Shown: positions 51,055 to 60,020, numbered from the stretch's first letter. The stretch is DNA of 64,000 nucleotides from Bdellovibrionales bacterium (GCA_018266355.1 JAFEAP010000029.1:526909-590908); one strand, 5' to 3'. Notes: generated by a model from the letters alone, not told the origin. Numbers and translations are program-made.

Positions 51055-52536
51055 ATGCGTAAAATCCTCCTCGCTCTTTCGTCCCTCGTCCTCCTCGCCG
51101 CGCTCCCGATCGCCTCGAACCAGGCCTCCGTTTCGCCGAGCCGTTATCGTTTCTTCCTCGAAGCGAAGTCGCGTTCCGACCTCCGGAAACTCTCCGGCTG
51201 GTTGAATCGCCAGAGTTTCGACGTCGCCGGCGTGAATCTCCGCCGCGGCACGATCGAAGTCCTCACCGACGAAGCGGGCGTGAATTTCCTCCGATCGAAG
51301 GGCATGAAGGGCCGTCTCGTGACCGTGCCGGTCGTCGGCGGGAAATCGACCCGTCTTTCGGGTCTCGATGCGCGCTATCTCGATCCGGCGCGAGTGACGA
51401 AGCGCCTCGACGACCTCCACGCGCGCTTCCCGAACGTCACGCGCATCATCGAGATCGGCCGCTCGCTGAAGAACCTTCCGATCTACGGAATGATCGTCTC
51501 GACGACGCTCGACACGAACGATCCGAAGTTCCACGAAAAGCCGACCGTCCTCGTGGACGGCATGCACCACGCGCGCGAGATCATGACCCCGGAAATCGTC
51601 CTCGATATCGGCGAAACGGTGCTGGCCTCCGCCGCTCGCGTGAAGCGCGCGCGTTCCGTCCTCGAGGGGATGAACCTCGTCCTCGTGCCGATGCTGAACG
51701 TCGACGGCAACACGCTCGTCTGGAACGAAGACAATATGTGGCGGAAGAATGCCCGGGGCGACGGCGGGGGAAGCGTCTTCGGCGTCGACATCAACCGGAA
51801 CTATGCCTACCGCTGGAACGGCTGCAACGGCTCCTCGAATTCCCGCGGCGCCCAAGACTACCACGGCGCCGGCCCGGCCTCCGAACCCGAGACGAAAGCG
51901 CTCATGGGCGTCGCCGAGAAGGTGCGTCCGATGGCGTCGCTCTCGTACCACTCGTACAGCGAACTCGTCCTCTATCCTTACGGATGCGACGGCGACGTGA
52001 CCGGCGAGAACGCGCTCCTCGAAAAACTCGGTAAGGAAATGGCCGGCATGCTCCCCGAAGATTCGGGCGGTGGTCACTACACTCCGGGTACGCCGTGGCA
52101 AATCCTCTACGCGGTCGACGGGGACTCGATGGGCTATATGTTCGCGACCTACGGTGCGGCGTCGTACACCTTCGAAGTGAACCAGGATTTCCAACCCTCG
52201 TACGACCTGCGCGAACCGACCCTGAAGAAGCATCGCGTGGCTTGGGCCTACTTCTTCGACCAGATCCGGACCCGTCTCGCGACGATTCACGTCACGGACG
52301 CCGCGGGCCGTCCGGTTCCGGACGCCGAACTCGATATCGTCCAGATCCAGCACACGAAGGGCGAGCGCGCCTTCCGGACGAACCTCGCGGGGAACTACTT
52401 CAAGGTCCTCCTCCCGGGGAAATACACGGTCCGCGTCCGTGAAAAGGACGGCTCTTCGACCGCGGTCGACTTCGTGATGGGCGACCATCCGGAAAACGTG
52501 ACGGTCGCGACGAAGACCTTCCGCCGACGTCGGTAA
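51055..52536 (+). CDS. secreted M14-family zinc carboxypeptidase
   Basis: M14 enzymes remove C-terminal residues from peptides. A signal peptide (1-24) and a propeptide-like region (25-105) precede the catalytic domain. Zinc ligands are H172 and E175 in DGMHHAREIMTPE and H299 in SLSYHSYS, and the catalytic Glu374 is in SYTFEVNQ. DINRNYAYRWNG is the usual substrate-binding Asn-Arg stretch. A C-terminal beta domain (about 408-493) resembles the transthyretin-like domain of carboxypeptidases. ATG is preceded by GATAGT ending 8 nt away. Digestion of prey or environmental peptides is plausible. Confidence 0.93.
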   Translation: MRKILLALSSLVLLAALPIASNQASVSPSRYRFFLEAKSRSDLRKLSGWLNRQSFDVAGVNLRRGTIEVLTDEAGVNFLRSKGMKGRLVTVPVVGGKSTRLSGLDARYLDPARVTKRLDDLHARFPNVTRIIEIGRSLKNLPIYGMIVSTTLDTNDPKFHEKPTVLVDGMHHAREIMTPEIVLDIGETVLASAARVKRARSVLEGMNLVLVPMLNVDGNTLVWNEDNMWRKNARGDGGGSVFGVDINRNYAYRWNGCNGSSNSRGAQDYHGAGPASEPETKALMGVAEKVRPMASLSYHSYSELVLYPYGCDGDVTGENALLEKLGKEMAGMLPEDSGGGHYTPGTPWQILYAVDGDSMGYMFATYGAASYTFEVNQDFQPSYDLREPTLKKHRVAWAYFFDQIRTRLATIHVTDAAGRPVPDAELDIVQIQHTKGERAFRTNLAGNYFKVLLPGKYTVRVREKDGSSTAVDFVMGDHPENVTVATKTFRRRR

Positions 52537-52538
52537 TT

Positions 52539-53432
52539 TCAACCCTCGTCCAGGCCGAGGTCGTCGTCCGAGATCTGTTCGGGCGTGCGTAGATCGGCCG
52601 CTCCCGCGAGCGACGAAGTCACGTCCGCGCAACCGTTTCCGGTAGGAGGTTCGGTTTGGGCGACGCACTTCGGATGGCCGTTCGGGCATTTGATCCGGAG
52701 GTGGAAGTGATCGTCGTGGCCGTCGTACGGTCGCAGCCGGCGGAGGACTTCGGTCCGCGCCGCCAGGGAGAGATCGGGATCGAGCGACGCCGCATTCCTG
52801 CAGAAGGCCGCTTTGATCGCCGGATCGACGAAGATCCGGCCGACGTTCCCGCGACCGACGATGTCGCGGAGGATCGCCCAGTTCCGCGGCAGATCGAAGT
52901 TCGCGGTGAGTTTCCCGTTCACGACGAAGGATTCGGCGAAACCGTTCGGTCCGTTCGTGTTCGGATCGCGTTCGACGTGGTTCGACTTCAGGTAGGCGAC
53001 GTCGGCGTCGAGGCCGTTCTGGTGGCTCGCGTGACCGGAGAGGTACCCGCCGTTCGAGTCGGTGATATCGCCGACCTGCAGCCGGTCTCCCGTCGGGAAT
53101 TCCGCGCGCCACGCGGCGGCCGCGAGCACGAGGGTGCGCACCATCGATGCCGAGGCGTAGTTCCGGTTCCGCAGTCGGAAGATTTTCAGCAGCCCCGCCG
53201 ACTCGTCGGGCAGGCGGGTCGGTTCCTCGATCGATCCGTCGGTATAGAAACCGATCGGGCTCGTCGAGTCGACGAACGAGGCGTCGTCGGGCGCGGTCAC
53301 GCCCGGGATTTCGGTGATCGGCGAGGTCGTCGATGCGCCGTCGACGGATCCGCCGCCGCAGCCGGCGAGCGTCGCCGCGAGAAAAAAGGCGGAGAAAAGG
53401 GCGGCGAGGCGGCCGCGAGGATTCCGTTCCAT
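52539..53432 (-). CDS. M74-type murein endopeptidase lipoprotein
   Basis: The lipobox L-A-G-C (Cys25) directs the protein to the envelope. The catalytic part has GGYLSGHASHQNGLDADV and DGHDDHFHLRI, matching the metal-binding motifs of penicillin-insensitive endopeptidase MepA (LAS-type zinc site), which cuts D-Ala-meso-DAP cross-links in peptidoglycan. A Cys-containing C-terminal segment (CPNGHPKCVAQ) is as in MepA. AAGGAG lies 6 nt before the ATG. It is convergent with the carboxypeptidase gene, with 2 bp between stops. Wall remodelling, or attack on prey wall, is likely. Confidence 0.88.
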   Translation of the reverse strand: MERNPRGRLAALFSAFFLAATLAGCGGGSVDGASTTSPITEIPGVTAPDDASFVDSTSPIGFYTDGSIEEPTRLPDESAGLLKIFRLRNRNYASASMVRTLVLAAAAWRAEFPTGDRLQVGDITDSNGGYLSGHASHQNGLDADVAYLKSNHVERDPNTNGPNGFAESFVVNGKLTANFDLPRNWAILRDIVGRGNVGRIFVDPAIKAAFCRNAASLDPDLSLAARTEVLRRLRPYDGHDDHFHLRIKCPNGHPKCVAQTEPPTGNGCADVTSSLAGAADLRTPEQISDDDLGLDEG

Positions 53433-53564
53433 TCACACTCCTTCGAAGTCCGCATCCGTGCGGAGTTTTACGACGAATCACGAGTGTAAACAGCGCTTGT
53501 GTAAACGGTAAAGTATTTTTACATTAAAACTAAATAGGTCCGTCAAATTCGACGTTATGGAATT

Positions 53565-53933
53565 TTAATTCGCGTCTTCGCGGCGGGCGCGACGGATGAG
53601 GACGGGGGCGGGCTTCTTCTCCGGTGGCGGAGCCGCGACCGGAGTTTCCGCCGCCGGTTTTCGCGCCCGCTTCACCGGTGCCGCTTCCTCGGCGAGGATC
53701 TGCGCCCATTCCTCGGGCGACGGCGCTTTCCGCTCTTCGGCCCAGCTCTCGCGGTGATTCATCATCGGCTGGTGGGCGTCCCAGCAGGCGACGGTGCAGA
53801 ACGCGAGGCCGGTGCGTTTGCGGTTGCACGTGGAAACGTTACAGACCCAGTACAGCGCCTTGAACGCGATGGGTTTCTTGCAACTGCTGCACTTCTTCCA
53901 GACGTTCGGATTCGGCGCGGGGGTTTCGCTCAT
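53565..53933 (-). CDS. small Cys-rich protein with zinc-ribbon-like N terminus (122 aa)
   Basis: The first 50 residues hold CSSCKKPIAFKALYWVC, then CNRKRTGLAFCTVAC, six Cys that could form one or two zinc-binding knuckles. Then comes a Pro/Ala/Lys/Arg-rich, probably disordered tail with a basic end. There is no signal peptide, so it should be cytosolic. The ATG overlaps the stop of the upstream exported-protein gene (ATGA). The function is unknown; nucleic-acid binding is possible. Confidence 0.65.
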   Translation of the reverse strand: MSETPAPNPNVWKKCSSCKKPIAFKALYWVCNVSTCNRKRTGLAFCTVACWDAHQPMMNHRESWAEERKAPSPEEWAQILAEEAAPVKRARKPAAETPVAAPPPEKKPAPVLIRRARREDAN

Positions 53934-54301
53934 TCTCCGATTTTAGCGCAACGGAGGTCGAGCTCAACTTCCGTATTGCGGTACGGGACCATGAAACGCG
54001 AATCCGCGATCGACGTTTTCGTGACGTTCATCTCCGATTCGCCGCGCGAGAGGTAGCTCACGACTTGCTTCCCGTCGTTCGTGAACCACATGCGGAGCTC
54101 GTAGTTCCCGAGGCGGGCGAGCGTTTCCTGGGTGTAGCCGCTCTCCGGGAAGAGGATCACGAGTTTGTTGATCTCGGCGCCCTTCCCGCCCGTCGTCGGG
54201 GCGAGCGATCCCGTGCAAGCGTAGGAGGGCGTGGGGGCCGCCTGGGCGAACGAACCGGCGAACGAAACGGACACCAGAAGGAGCGACGGAAGCAGACGCA
54301 T
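53930..54301 (-). CDS. exported protein of unknown function (123 aa)
   Basis: A signal peptide (MRLLPSLLLVSVSFAGSFAQA) leads into a short mature protein with two Cys, one near each end (SYACTGS and LDLRCAK), which probably pair. GAGGTG about 5 nt before the ATG and a strong upstream promoter support expression. It overlaps the next gene by 4 nt. No family is recognised. Confidence 0.7.
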   Translation of the reverse strand: MRLLPSLLLVSVSFAGSFAQAAPTPSYACTGSLAPTTGGKGAEINKLVILFPESGYTQETLARLGNYELRMWFTNDGKQVVSYLSRGESEMNVTKTSIADSRFMVPYRNTEVELDLRCAKIGE

Positions 54302-54324
54302 AGATTCACCTCGTGTGGGGCGGA

Positions 54325-54353
54325 TCTATAGCGGCACTGACAATATGTGTCAA
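54325..54353 (-). promoter_or_regulatory. near-consensus promoter with operator-like palindrome
   Basis: On the minus strand TTGACA (54353-54348), 17 bp, and TATAGA (54330-54325) form a near-consensus sigma-70 promoter. The palindrome TGACA-N5-TGTCA (54338-54352) covers the -35 and would suit a dimeric repressor or activator. Confidence 0.7.
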
Positions 54354-54371
54354 TACGTTATTTTCGGGCGA

Positions 54372-55160
54372 TTATCCCGCGATTTTAGCGAACCATTCCT
54401 TCACGTCGGTCAGACGCGGAGGAATCGCGCGGGTCGTGGGCGTGTGCTTCGCTTTCAGGTCGCGGATGAGTTTCCGGATCGCCGACCACTCGGCGTTCGA
54501 GTTTTCGTCGGCCCACTGGAGCCCGAGGAACTGTTTCCCGCCGCCGATCGCCTTTTCCCACACGACTTTCGCTTTCAAATGGAAGACGGCGCCTTCGTGC
54601 TGGAACTCGAGTACGGCGATCTCTTCCTTGAGGAATCCCATTTCCATCGTCTCGATCCCGGCGCCGCCGGCGGCGATGTTTTGGAGCGTGGCTTTCATCG
54701 CCTTCGCGCCGACTCGGGTAATGGAGGCGGGAAAGTTCACGACGTAGCGCGGACTCGTCTCCCACCAGCGAAGGCGCGGATTAAAGTAGACCGAGCGCGT
54801 GCCCGGACGGAGGAGCGCGGCGACGACGCCCGCGCAGACGAGGTTCGTGATGATGATCGGAAAAACCGGATCGGTCTCGTTCGAGGCGACGTATTCCATC
54901 ACGCCCCGAACGATCAGGTAGATCGAACCGGCGATGACGACGTAGTAGCCGGCCTTCCGGGTGACGAGGATCAACGCGCCGAAGACGACGGGCAGCGCGA
55001 AAATTTCGACTTTGCGCAGATTCGGGGTGAGCGCCCAGATCTCGTTCGCGGTCGAGCGGAAGGAGAGGTGGTAGAAGAGGGCGGCGACCCCGATGTAAAA
55101 GATCGGGGAAAGGAATTGCAGAATCGCCATCAAGACAATAGGCCACGGCCGCCGGTTCAT
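54372..55160 (-). CDS. membrane protein with C-terminal PilZ-like domain (262 aa)
   Basis: Four hydrophobic segments fill the first 120 residues, followed by a cytosolic domain (about 135-235) that resembles PilZ. It has SPRYVVNFPASI near its start and LQNIAAGGAGIE in place of the D/N-x-S-x2-G loop, then LGLQWADENSNAEW. PilZ domains bind cyclic di-GMP, but the RxxxR motif is not clearly present, so binding is uncertain. GGAGA precedes the ATG at about 8-nt spacing. With the HD-GYP protein it would be a second c-di-GMP-related gene in the window. Confidence 0.65.
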   Translation of the reverse strand: MNRRPWPIVLMAILQFLSPIFYIGVAALFYHLSFRSTANEIWALTPNLRKVEIFALPVVFGALILVTRKAGYYVVIAGSIYLIVRGVMEYVASNETDPVFPIIITNLVCAGVVAALLRPGTRSVYFNPRLRWWETSPRYVVNFPASITRVGAKAMKATLQNIAAGGAGIETMEMGFLKEEIAVLEFQHEGAVFHLKAKVVWEKAIGGGKQFLGLQWADENSNAEWSAIRKLIRDLKAKHTPTTRAIPPRLTDVKEWFAKIAG

Positions 55161-55318
55161 ATCGCGAATCTCTCCATTACGTTCACTGCGCTTTCCTCTT
55201 AGTTTAGGGGTCGCGTCGAGTTTTGGAAAGGTCGGGAAAGCCCGCGAAAGCGACGAAGATTTGACGCTGTCACCTTTTCCGGTCGCGATCCGTAATCCCT
55301 ATTGAAGGGAGTACGCAA

Positions 55319-55600
55319 ATGAAACGAAACATACTGCAACGGTTAGGAATAACGGCAGGGTTCGTCGCGTTGATTCTCCTCGCTCCGGGTTCGGTCCCCG
55401 CTGCCGTCGACCAGGACCACGGACTTCGCGATCGCGAAACCATCAAATGGGCGACCCCCGAAATGTCCATGAGAGAAGCCGCGAAAGAAAAGAAGGCAGA
55501 GAAGCAACGAGCCCAGGCCGAAGCGAAGGCGAAAGCCGACGCCCAAGCCCAGGCGGCCCGCAAGCAGCTCGAAGAAGCGCGCTTGAAGGCCGAGAAGTAG
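55319..55600 (+). CDS. small exported coiled-coil protein (93 aa)
   Basis: A signal peptide (about 1-29, ending VPAA) is followed by a short polar stretch and then a continuous Ala/Lys/Glu/Gln helix (residues 52-93) with many AEAKA-type repeats. AGGGAG lies about 8 nt before the ATG. It ends 10 bp from a convergent gene. It is probably a small periplasmic helical protein; function unknown. Confidence 0.65.
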   Translation: MKRNILQRLGITAGFVALILLAPGSVPAAVDQDHGLRDRETIKWATPEMSMREAAKEKKAEKQRAQAEAKAKADAQAQAARKQLEEARLKAEK

Positions 55601-55609
55601 CCGAAAGGT

Positions 55610-56125
55610 CTATCGGGCGGACTCGGGCGAATTTTTCGCCTTCTCCGCTTGGTCGCGACGCGCGACCTTCGCCCGGTAGAATTCTTTCGTCGCGACGTAG
55701 AGCACCTTCGTGACCTCGGCGCATTCGACGCCGTCCTCGTCGCGGTAACTCACCGGGAGTTCGAACGTGAGCTCGCCTTCGGCGAGCGCCCGCGTCCGCA
55801 CGCCGTCGGTGAATTCCTTCGCGAGGCGAAGTTTCATGAAGAGGGTCCGCGTGCCCGGGCGCTTGAATTTCAGCGTCGCACCCTTGTCCCACACGACGAA
55901 ATCCTTCCCGAGGATTTCCATCAGCATGATCATGTAGAACGGGTCGGTCGAGGCGTAGATGCTGCCGCCGAAGATCGTTCCGACTCGGTTCCGCGTGCGC
56001 CAGTTCAGGGGAAGTTCGAGGTCGATTTCCCGGTAGTCGTCGGAGATGTGCGTCGCGCGCACGCCGGTGCCGCGGATGCAGGGCCAGAGGTTGATCAGGT
56101 GCCGGAAGAGCCGCGCGTTCGTCAT
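55610..56125 (-). CDS. DUF4442-type hotdog-fold protein
   Basis: The 171-residue protein has the hotdog pattern of DUF4442 thioesterase-like proteins: INLWPCIRGTGVR at the start, LPLNWRTRNRVGTIFGGSIYASTDPFYMIMLME in the middle (central helix), and WDKGATLKFKRPG later. Such proteins may hydrolyse acyl-CoA or acyl-carrier-protein thioesters, but the function of this group is not proven. The C-terminal Lys/Ala-rich tail is extra. Confidence 0.75.
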   Translation of the reverse strand: MTNARLFRHLINLWPCIRGTGVRATHISDDYREIDLELPLNWRTRNRVGTIFGGSIYASTDPFYMIMLMEILGKDFVVWDKGATLKFKRPGTRTLFMKLRLAKEFTDGVRTRALAEGELTFELPVSYRDEDGVECAEVTKVLYVATKEFYRAKVARRDQAEKAKNSPESAR

Positions 56126-56186
56126 GGTGAGGGTTTCGCTCGTAAAGAGCGTCCCTCCGCTCGGCGGGTTTGTCCAGTCCCGGCGG

Positions 56187-57554
56187 TCAGCGCCGGGGGT
56201 TGTCCTCGTCGCCGTTCACGCCGGTGAGGTTTTCGAGCTCGAGGAGGTTCGCAAGCTCGGTATAGTTCGCGCGGCGGCCCTCGGTCGCCCACGCGTGCAC
56301 GGCTTTCACGAGGACCATGTTCGTGTCCTGGGTCGTGTATCCGGTGGCGAGCCCGTTCGTGATGATGTCGAGCTGCTTCGTGCCCCTCGGGTCGGTCGCG
56401 GAGGCTTTCCACCGGAAATAGGCGTCGTTGTAGTAAGCGTACGAGGTGCAGCTGTTGAAATAAAAAATCTGGTAAATCGACGGATCGGCCGCGGGCGAGA
56501 TCCCGCGATCGCGCTTTAGGTTCGCGAGCGAGAGGTAGTCGCCGAGGCCGCTGTGACCGTCGTAGATCACGACCGCGTCGTGCTGAAGGGCGTCCTGGTA
56601 AAGGATGAAGAATCCCTTCGCGCCTTGGTCGCTCGAATCGCCGTAGTAGAGGCGGACTTCCATCGTGCCTTCGCGCGTTTCTTTCGAGAAGAGGCGCGCG
56701 AAGGGATAGCCGCCGACGTTCGCGCGCTCGAGCTCGCCGTGTTCCTTCGCGAGTTTCGCGATCGCCTTGATCTCTTTCTTCGTGATCTCGGACTCCGCGA
56801 ATCCCATCGCGAGGAGCTGGCCCCGCATCTTCGCGAATTGTTGCGCGCCCTCGTCCCGGCTCCGAAGCGGCTTACCCGAGGCGGAGCTTTCGAACTTCCC
56901 GATCAAGACCGAGATCGGGATCACCTTTTTCCCGCCGCGCGTCTGCGCGAGGCGCTCGTACTCCGGAAAGGTCGGATCCTTCACCGGATCGCGGGCTTCG
57001 TTTTTCGGCGCGACCGTCGCGGTCACCTTCAGGTAGTCCCGGCCCTCGACGAGGCGGCAACCTTCGCGTTCCGGGCTCCAGAAATACCAGAAGTACTCCG
57101 GCCCGGAATCGTCCTCGTCCGTACAGGCGTTCGGCGTCCCGGCCGAGTTTTCCGCGACCGCGTCTTCCGCGATCGTGTGCGGGTTCGTCGGCAGGTAGAG
57201 GGTGAAACCCTCGCGGCGATCCGACTTCATCAACACGGTGCCGGCGTAACGGTACGCGATTTCGAAACGGTCGCGGGACTTCGGCGCCGGCAGGATCGAG
57301 ACGATCTCGATCCGGTGGTCGTTCTTCGGAACGCCCGGCGATTCGGCGTTCGTCATCGCGCCGAAGAGGTGCTTCACCTGGAGTTCGACCTCCGCGCGCG
57401 CTTCGCGCTCGGTCGGCGCCCGGCCGAGGTCGAGCTCAATCTTCGCCTCGAACGTCATCGTCGCCTCGAGGTTCTGCGCGCCGGTGTAGGCGTGCGCGAA
57501 CGGCGAAGCGAGGAGGAGGGCGGCGGCGCAAAGAGAGGCCCGAGCGGATTTCAT
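56187..57554 (-). CDS. exported protein with His/Cys dyad resembling clan CD peptidases (455 aa)
   Basis: A signal peptide (MKSARASLCAAALLLASPFAHA) starts the protein when the third in-frame ATG is used; earlier ATGs have no clear Shine-Dalgarno. In the C-terminal half, HDAVVIYDGHSGLGDYL and QIFYFNSCTSYAYYND place His334 and Cys369 after hydrophobic strands. This is the order and setting of the catalytic dyad in caspase/gingipain-type (clan CD) peptidases. The N-terminal 240 residues are unlike anything I recognise. Peptidase activity is an inference. Confidence 0.6.
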   Translation of the reverse strand: MKSARASLCAAALLLASPFAHAYTGAQNLEATMTFEAKIELDLGRAPTEREARAEVELQVKHLFGAMTNAESPGVPKNDHRIEIVSILPAPKSRDRFEIAYRYAGTVLMKSDRREGFTLYLPTNPHTIAEDAVAENSAGTPNACTDEDDSGPEYFWYFWSPEREGCRLVEGRDYLKVTATVAPKNEARDPVKDPTFPEYERLAQTRGGKKVIPISVLIGKFESSASGKPLRSRDEGAQQFAKMRGQLLAMGFAESEITKKEIKAIAKLAKEHGELERANVGGYPFARLFSKETREGTMEVRLYYGDSSDQGAKGFFILYQDALQHDAVVIYDGHSGLGDYLSLANLKRDRGISPAADPSIYQIFYFNSCTSYAYYNDAYFRWKASATDPRGTKQLDIITNGLATGYTTQDTNMVLVKAVHAWATEGRRANYTELANLLELENLTGVNGDEDNPRR

Positions 57555-57622
57555 GATGCTATGCGTTATCATTGGGTTTTCCCGTTCGCAACGGGCTTTT
57601 TCGATACCCCAAACCCGCGGAT

Positions 57623-57660
57623 CCAAAAACGAAAAAGGGCCCCCGCGAGGGGAGCCCTTT
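57623..57660 (-). terminator. intrinsic terminator downstream of the Ala/Asp-repeat protein gene
   Basis: On the minus strand a stem of 7 bp plus 4 bp (57660-57654 with 57640-57634; 57652-57649 with 57644-57641) has a 4-nt loop and is followed by a T-rich tract. It lies beyond the stop of the gene at 57731. Confidence 0.7.
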
Positions 57661-57730
57661 CGCTATAACCGGGGATCCGCTTCCGGTCAGGGACGGAGGC
57701 GGATCCCGGAGATCTCGGAAGAGAGAGTGA

Positions 57731-58519
57731 TCAGTCTCCTTTGATCGTGATGATGTCTTTGAAGCCGGTGAAAAGACCGTCTTTCGCTTTGATCTTCACG
57801 GCCCGCTTCGTCGAGATCGGAGACATCGCGAACTTCGCGTCGCCGCCGTCGAGGTGGTTTTGGACGCCGTGGAGTTCGTAGATCTCTTGTTCGCCGGCGG
57901 CGAGCGGAGCCATCTTCGAGAACTTGAGTTTCAGCTTACGCAGGTCGGAGGACTGGACGACTTCGCGGCGCACGCACTCGGTTTCGAGCCAGGTACAAAC
58001 GCGGGCTTGGTCGATGATTTCGTTATGGCAGTCGCGAACCGTCGGAGCGCAAACCTTGCGCTTCAAGCGCGCGTCGATGTGGCACTCGCCCGGGATATCG
58101 CGGCAAACGCGACGAACGAGGTGATCGTAGCCGCATTGGAGGCCGTTTTGGCCGGTGTGCGGGACTTGCGCGGATTCGGCGCAGATCGTGTTCGCCATCG
58201 CGACCGGCATGCTGAGCTCGACTTCCGACGGCGTCATCGCCGTGCGGATCAAGCGGCAGTCTTGGGCCGGGAGGGCGACGGATCCGCTATTGAGCAGGAT
58301 TTCCGGAAGACCGGCGGCGTTCGCGGCGTCGGCCGCATCCGCGGCCGCAGCATTCGCGGCAGCAGCGGCGTCCGCGGCGGCAGCCGCCGCATCGGCGGCG
58401 TCGGCGGCCATCGCGGCGGAAGCGATTCCGCAGGCGAGAGCCGCGCTCATACAGAGGAACGAGAGAAGGCGGCGATGGTTTTTCTTCGAGAGCTTCGAGT
58501 GGGACGTCGGGGCTTTCAT
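57731..58519 (-). CDS. exported Cys-rich protein with Ala/Asp repeat (262 aa)
   Basis: The ATG with CAGGAG about 7 nt ahead gives a signal peptide (LLSFLCMSAALACGIASAAMA). Residues about 39-70 are a low-complexity run of Ala with Asp or Asn at regular steps (AADAADAAAAAAD and similar), probably a helix. The next 110 residues hold about ten Cys in patterns such as CRDIPGECHID, CAPTVRDCHN and CTWLETECV, so a disulfide-stabilised domain is likely. A Lys-rich beta-like tail ends the protein. No family is recognised. Confidence 0.7.
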   Translation of the reverse strand: MKAPTSHSKLSKKNHRRLLSFLCMSAALACGIASAAMAADAADAAAAAADAAAAANAAAADAADAANAAGLPEILLNSGSVALPAQDCRLIRTAMTPSEVELSMPVAMANTICAESAQVPHTGQNGLQCGYDHLVRRVCRDIPGECHIDARLKRKVCAPTVRDCHNEIIDQARVCTWLETECVRREVVQSSDLRKLKLKFSKMAPLAAGEQEIYELHGVQNHLDGGDAKFAMSPISTKRAVKIKAKDGLFTGFKDIITIKGD

Positions 58520-58715
58520 TTTAGGACTCCTGAATCTTTGCCGGTGAGGCGGGTTCGGACGACGATCCACTTCGTCGTCACGGCGGGCGTAATAGCGAGC
58601 GCCGTACCAACTCTCGGTGTCCGGGACCGGTTCAGGAGTTTAATAATTTCAGGCAGTTATGGATCTTCGGAAAAACCTGGTGACGGAGTGCACCAGAGCC
58701 AGTTTGCTTCGAGGC

Positions 58716-59009
58716 CTATTTTTTCGCGCCGATTCCGTCGGGCGGAGTCTGCGATTGCCAGAACGAACTCGAGCCGATGTATTTCGCGAACGTGAGCGAA
58801 TCGTCGAAACGTTTCGCGCAAGCGACGAAGAGCGGCGTGTGCGAGGGATCCTTATCGAGCGTCGCCTCGGATACGAGGAGCGTCGTTTCTTTCCCGTCCG
58901 CGCCTTTCGACGTGCAGGCGTACTCGACGCCGACGCCCGAACTATAGAGTCGGTTCACTTGGTAGGTCACGCCGCCAACGATCACGGTCCGCAGGGATAC
59001 GATGCTCAT
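58716..59009 (-). CDS. small hypothetical protein downstream of cysK (97 aa)
   Basis: The frame uses the same codons as its neighbours and encodes a soluble protein with two Cys (YACTSKG and FVACAKRF) and no signal peptide. It starts 17 bp after the cysK stop, on the same strand, so it is probably read through from cysK. No Shine-Dalgarno is obvious. Function is unknown. Confidence 0.5.
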   Translation of the reverse strand: MSIVSLRTVIVGGVTYQVNRLYSSGVGVEYACTSKGADGKETTLLVSEATLDKDPSHTPLFVACAKRFDDSLTFAKYIGSSSFWQSQTPPDGIGAKK

Positions 59010-59026
59010 ATGCTTGCGAGCTTAAT

Positions 59027-59953
59027 TCAGGCGGGCGGATTCGGGAAGAGGCCTTCCACCGAAAGGTAGCGCTCGCCGGTGTCGTAATTGAACCCGAGGA
59101 CCTTCGCCCCTTTCGGAAGCTCGGCGAGCTTCTTCGCGATCGCGGCCAGGGTCGCGCCCGAGGAAATGCCGCAGAAAAGCCCCTCTTCTTTCGCGGCCCG
59201 CCGCGCGTATTCGAACGCGTCGTCCTTCGAGACCTGGATCAAGCCGTCGAGGACGGAGCGGTCGAGGATCGCCGGGATGAATCCCGCGCCGATGCCTTGG
59301 ATCGGGTGCGGGGAGTGGGTGCCGCCGGAAAGGACCGGCGAGAGTTCGGGCTCGACGGCGTAGACCTTCAGCTTCGGGAACTTCTTCTTCAGCGCTTGGC
59401 CGACGCCGGTGATGTGTCCGCCCGTGCCGACGCCGGTGATGATCGCGTCGAGGCCGGCCGGGAAATCGGCGGCGATTTCTTCGGCGGTCGTCTTCGCGTG
59501 GATCTCGACGTTCGCGGGATTGTCGAACTGGGCCGGGATCCACGCCTTGCCCGAAGCGGCCTTCAGCTCGTTCGCCTTCTCGATCGCACCCTTCATCCCC
59601 TTTTCCTTCGGGGTCAGCACGAGCTTCGCGCCGTAAGTGACCATGATCTTCCGGCGCTCGACCGACATCGACTCCGGCATGCAGAGGGTGAGCGGATAGC
59701 CTTTCACGGCGGCGACCATCGCGAGACCGATGCCGGTGTTTCCGGACGTCGGCTCGATGATCTCCATGCCCGGCTTGAGCAGGCCCTTCTTCTCGGCGTC
59801 TTCGATCATCGCAGCCGCGATGCGGTCCTTGATGCTCGCGCCCGGGTTCTGGCGCTCGAGCTTCAACCAGACTTCGTAGTCCTTCGGGAAGAGGCGGTTC
59901 GCGCGGAGGTGCGGGGTTTTTCCGATGAGGTCGAGGATCGTGTTCGCTTTCAT
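59027..59953 (-). CDS. cysK: O-acetylserine sulfhydrylase (cysteine synthase A)
   Basis: CysK makes cysteine from O-acetylserine and sulfide with pyridoxal phosphate. The PLP lysine K42 is in [22 protein letters not shown] binds the substrate carboxylate, [10 protein letters not shown] binds the cofactor phosphate, and CGISSGAT closes the site. The 308-residue length is standard. A leader of more than 130 nt precedes it and contains a terminator-like hairpin, which suggests control by attenuation. Confidence 0.95.
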   Translation of the reverse strand: MKANTILDLIGKTPHLRANRLFPKDYEVWLKLERQNPGASIKDRIAAAMIEDAEKKGLLKPGMEIIEPTSGNTGIGLAMVAAVKGYPLTLCMPESMSVERRKIMVTYGAKLVLTPKEKGMKGAIEKANELKAASGKAWIPAQFDNPANVEIHAKTTAEEIAADFPAGLDAIITGVGTGGHITGVGQALKKKFPKLKVYAVEPELSPVLSGGTHSPHPIQGIGAGFIPAILDRSVLDGLIQVSKDDAFEYARRAAKEEGLFCGISSGATLAAIAKKLAELPKGAKVLGFNYDTGERYLSVEGLFPNPPA

Positions 59954-60020
59954 GGTGAGGTCTCTTTCGATGCGTGCGGGAGGAGCGCGCCGGATCGGCG
60001 CCGGATAAGGGTAACCCGGG

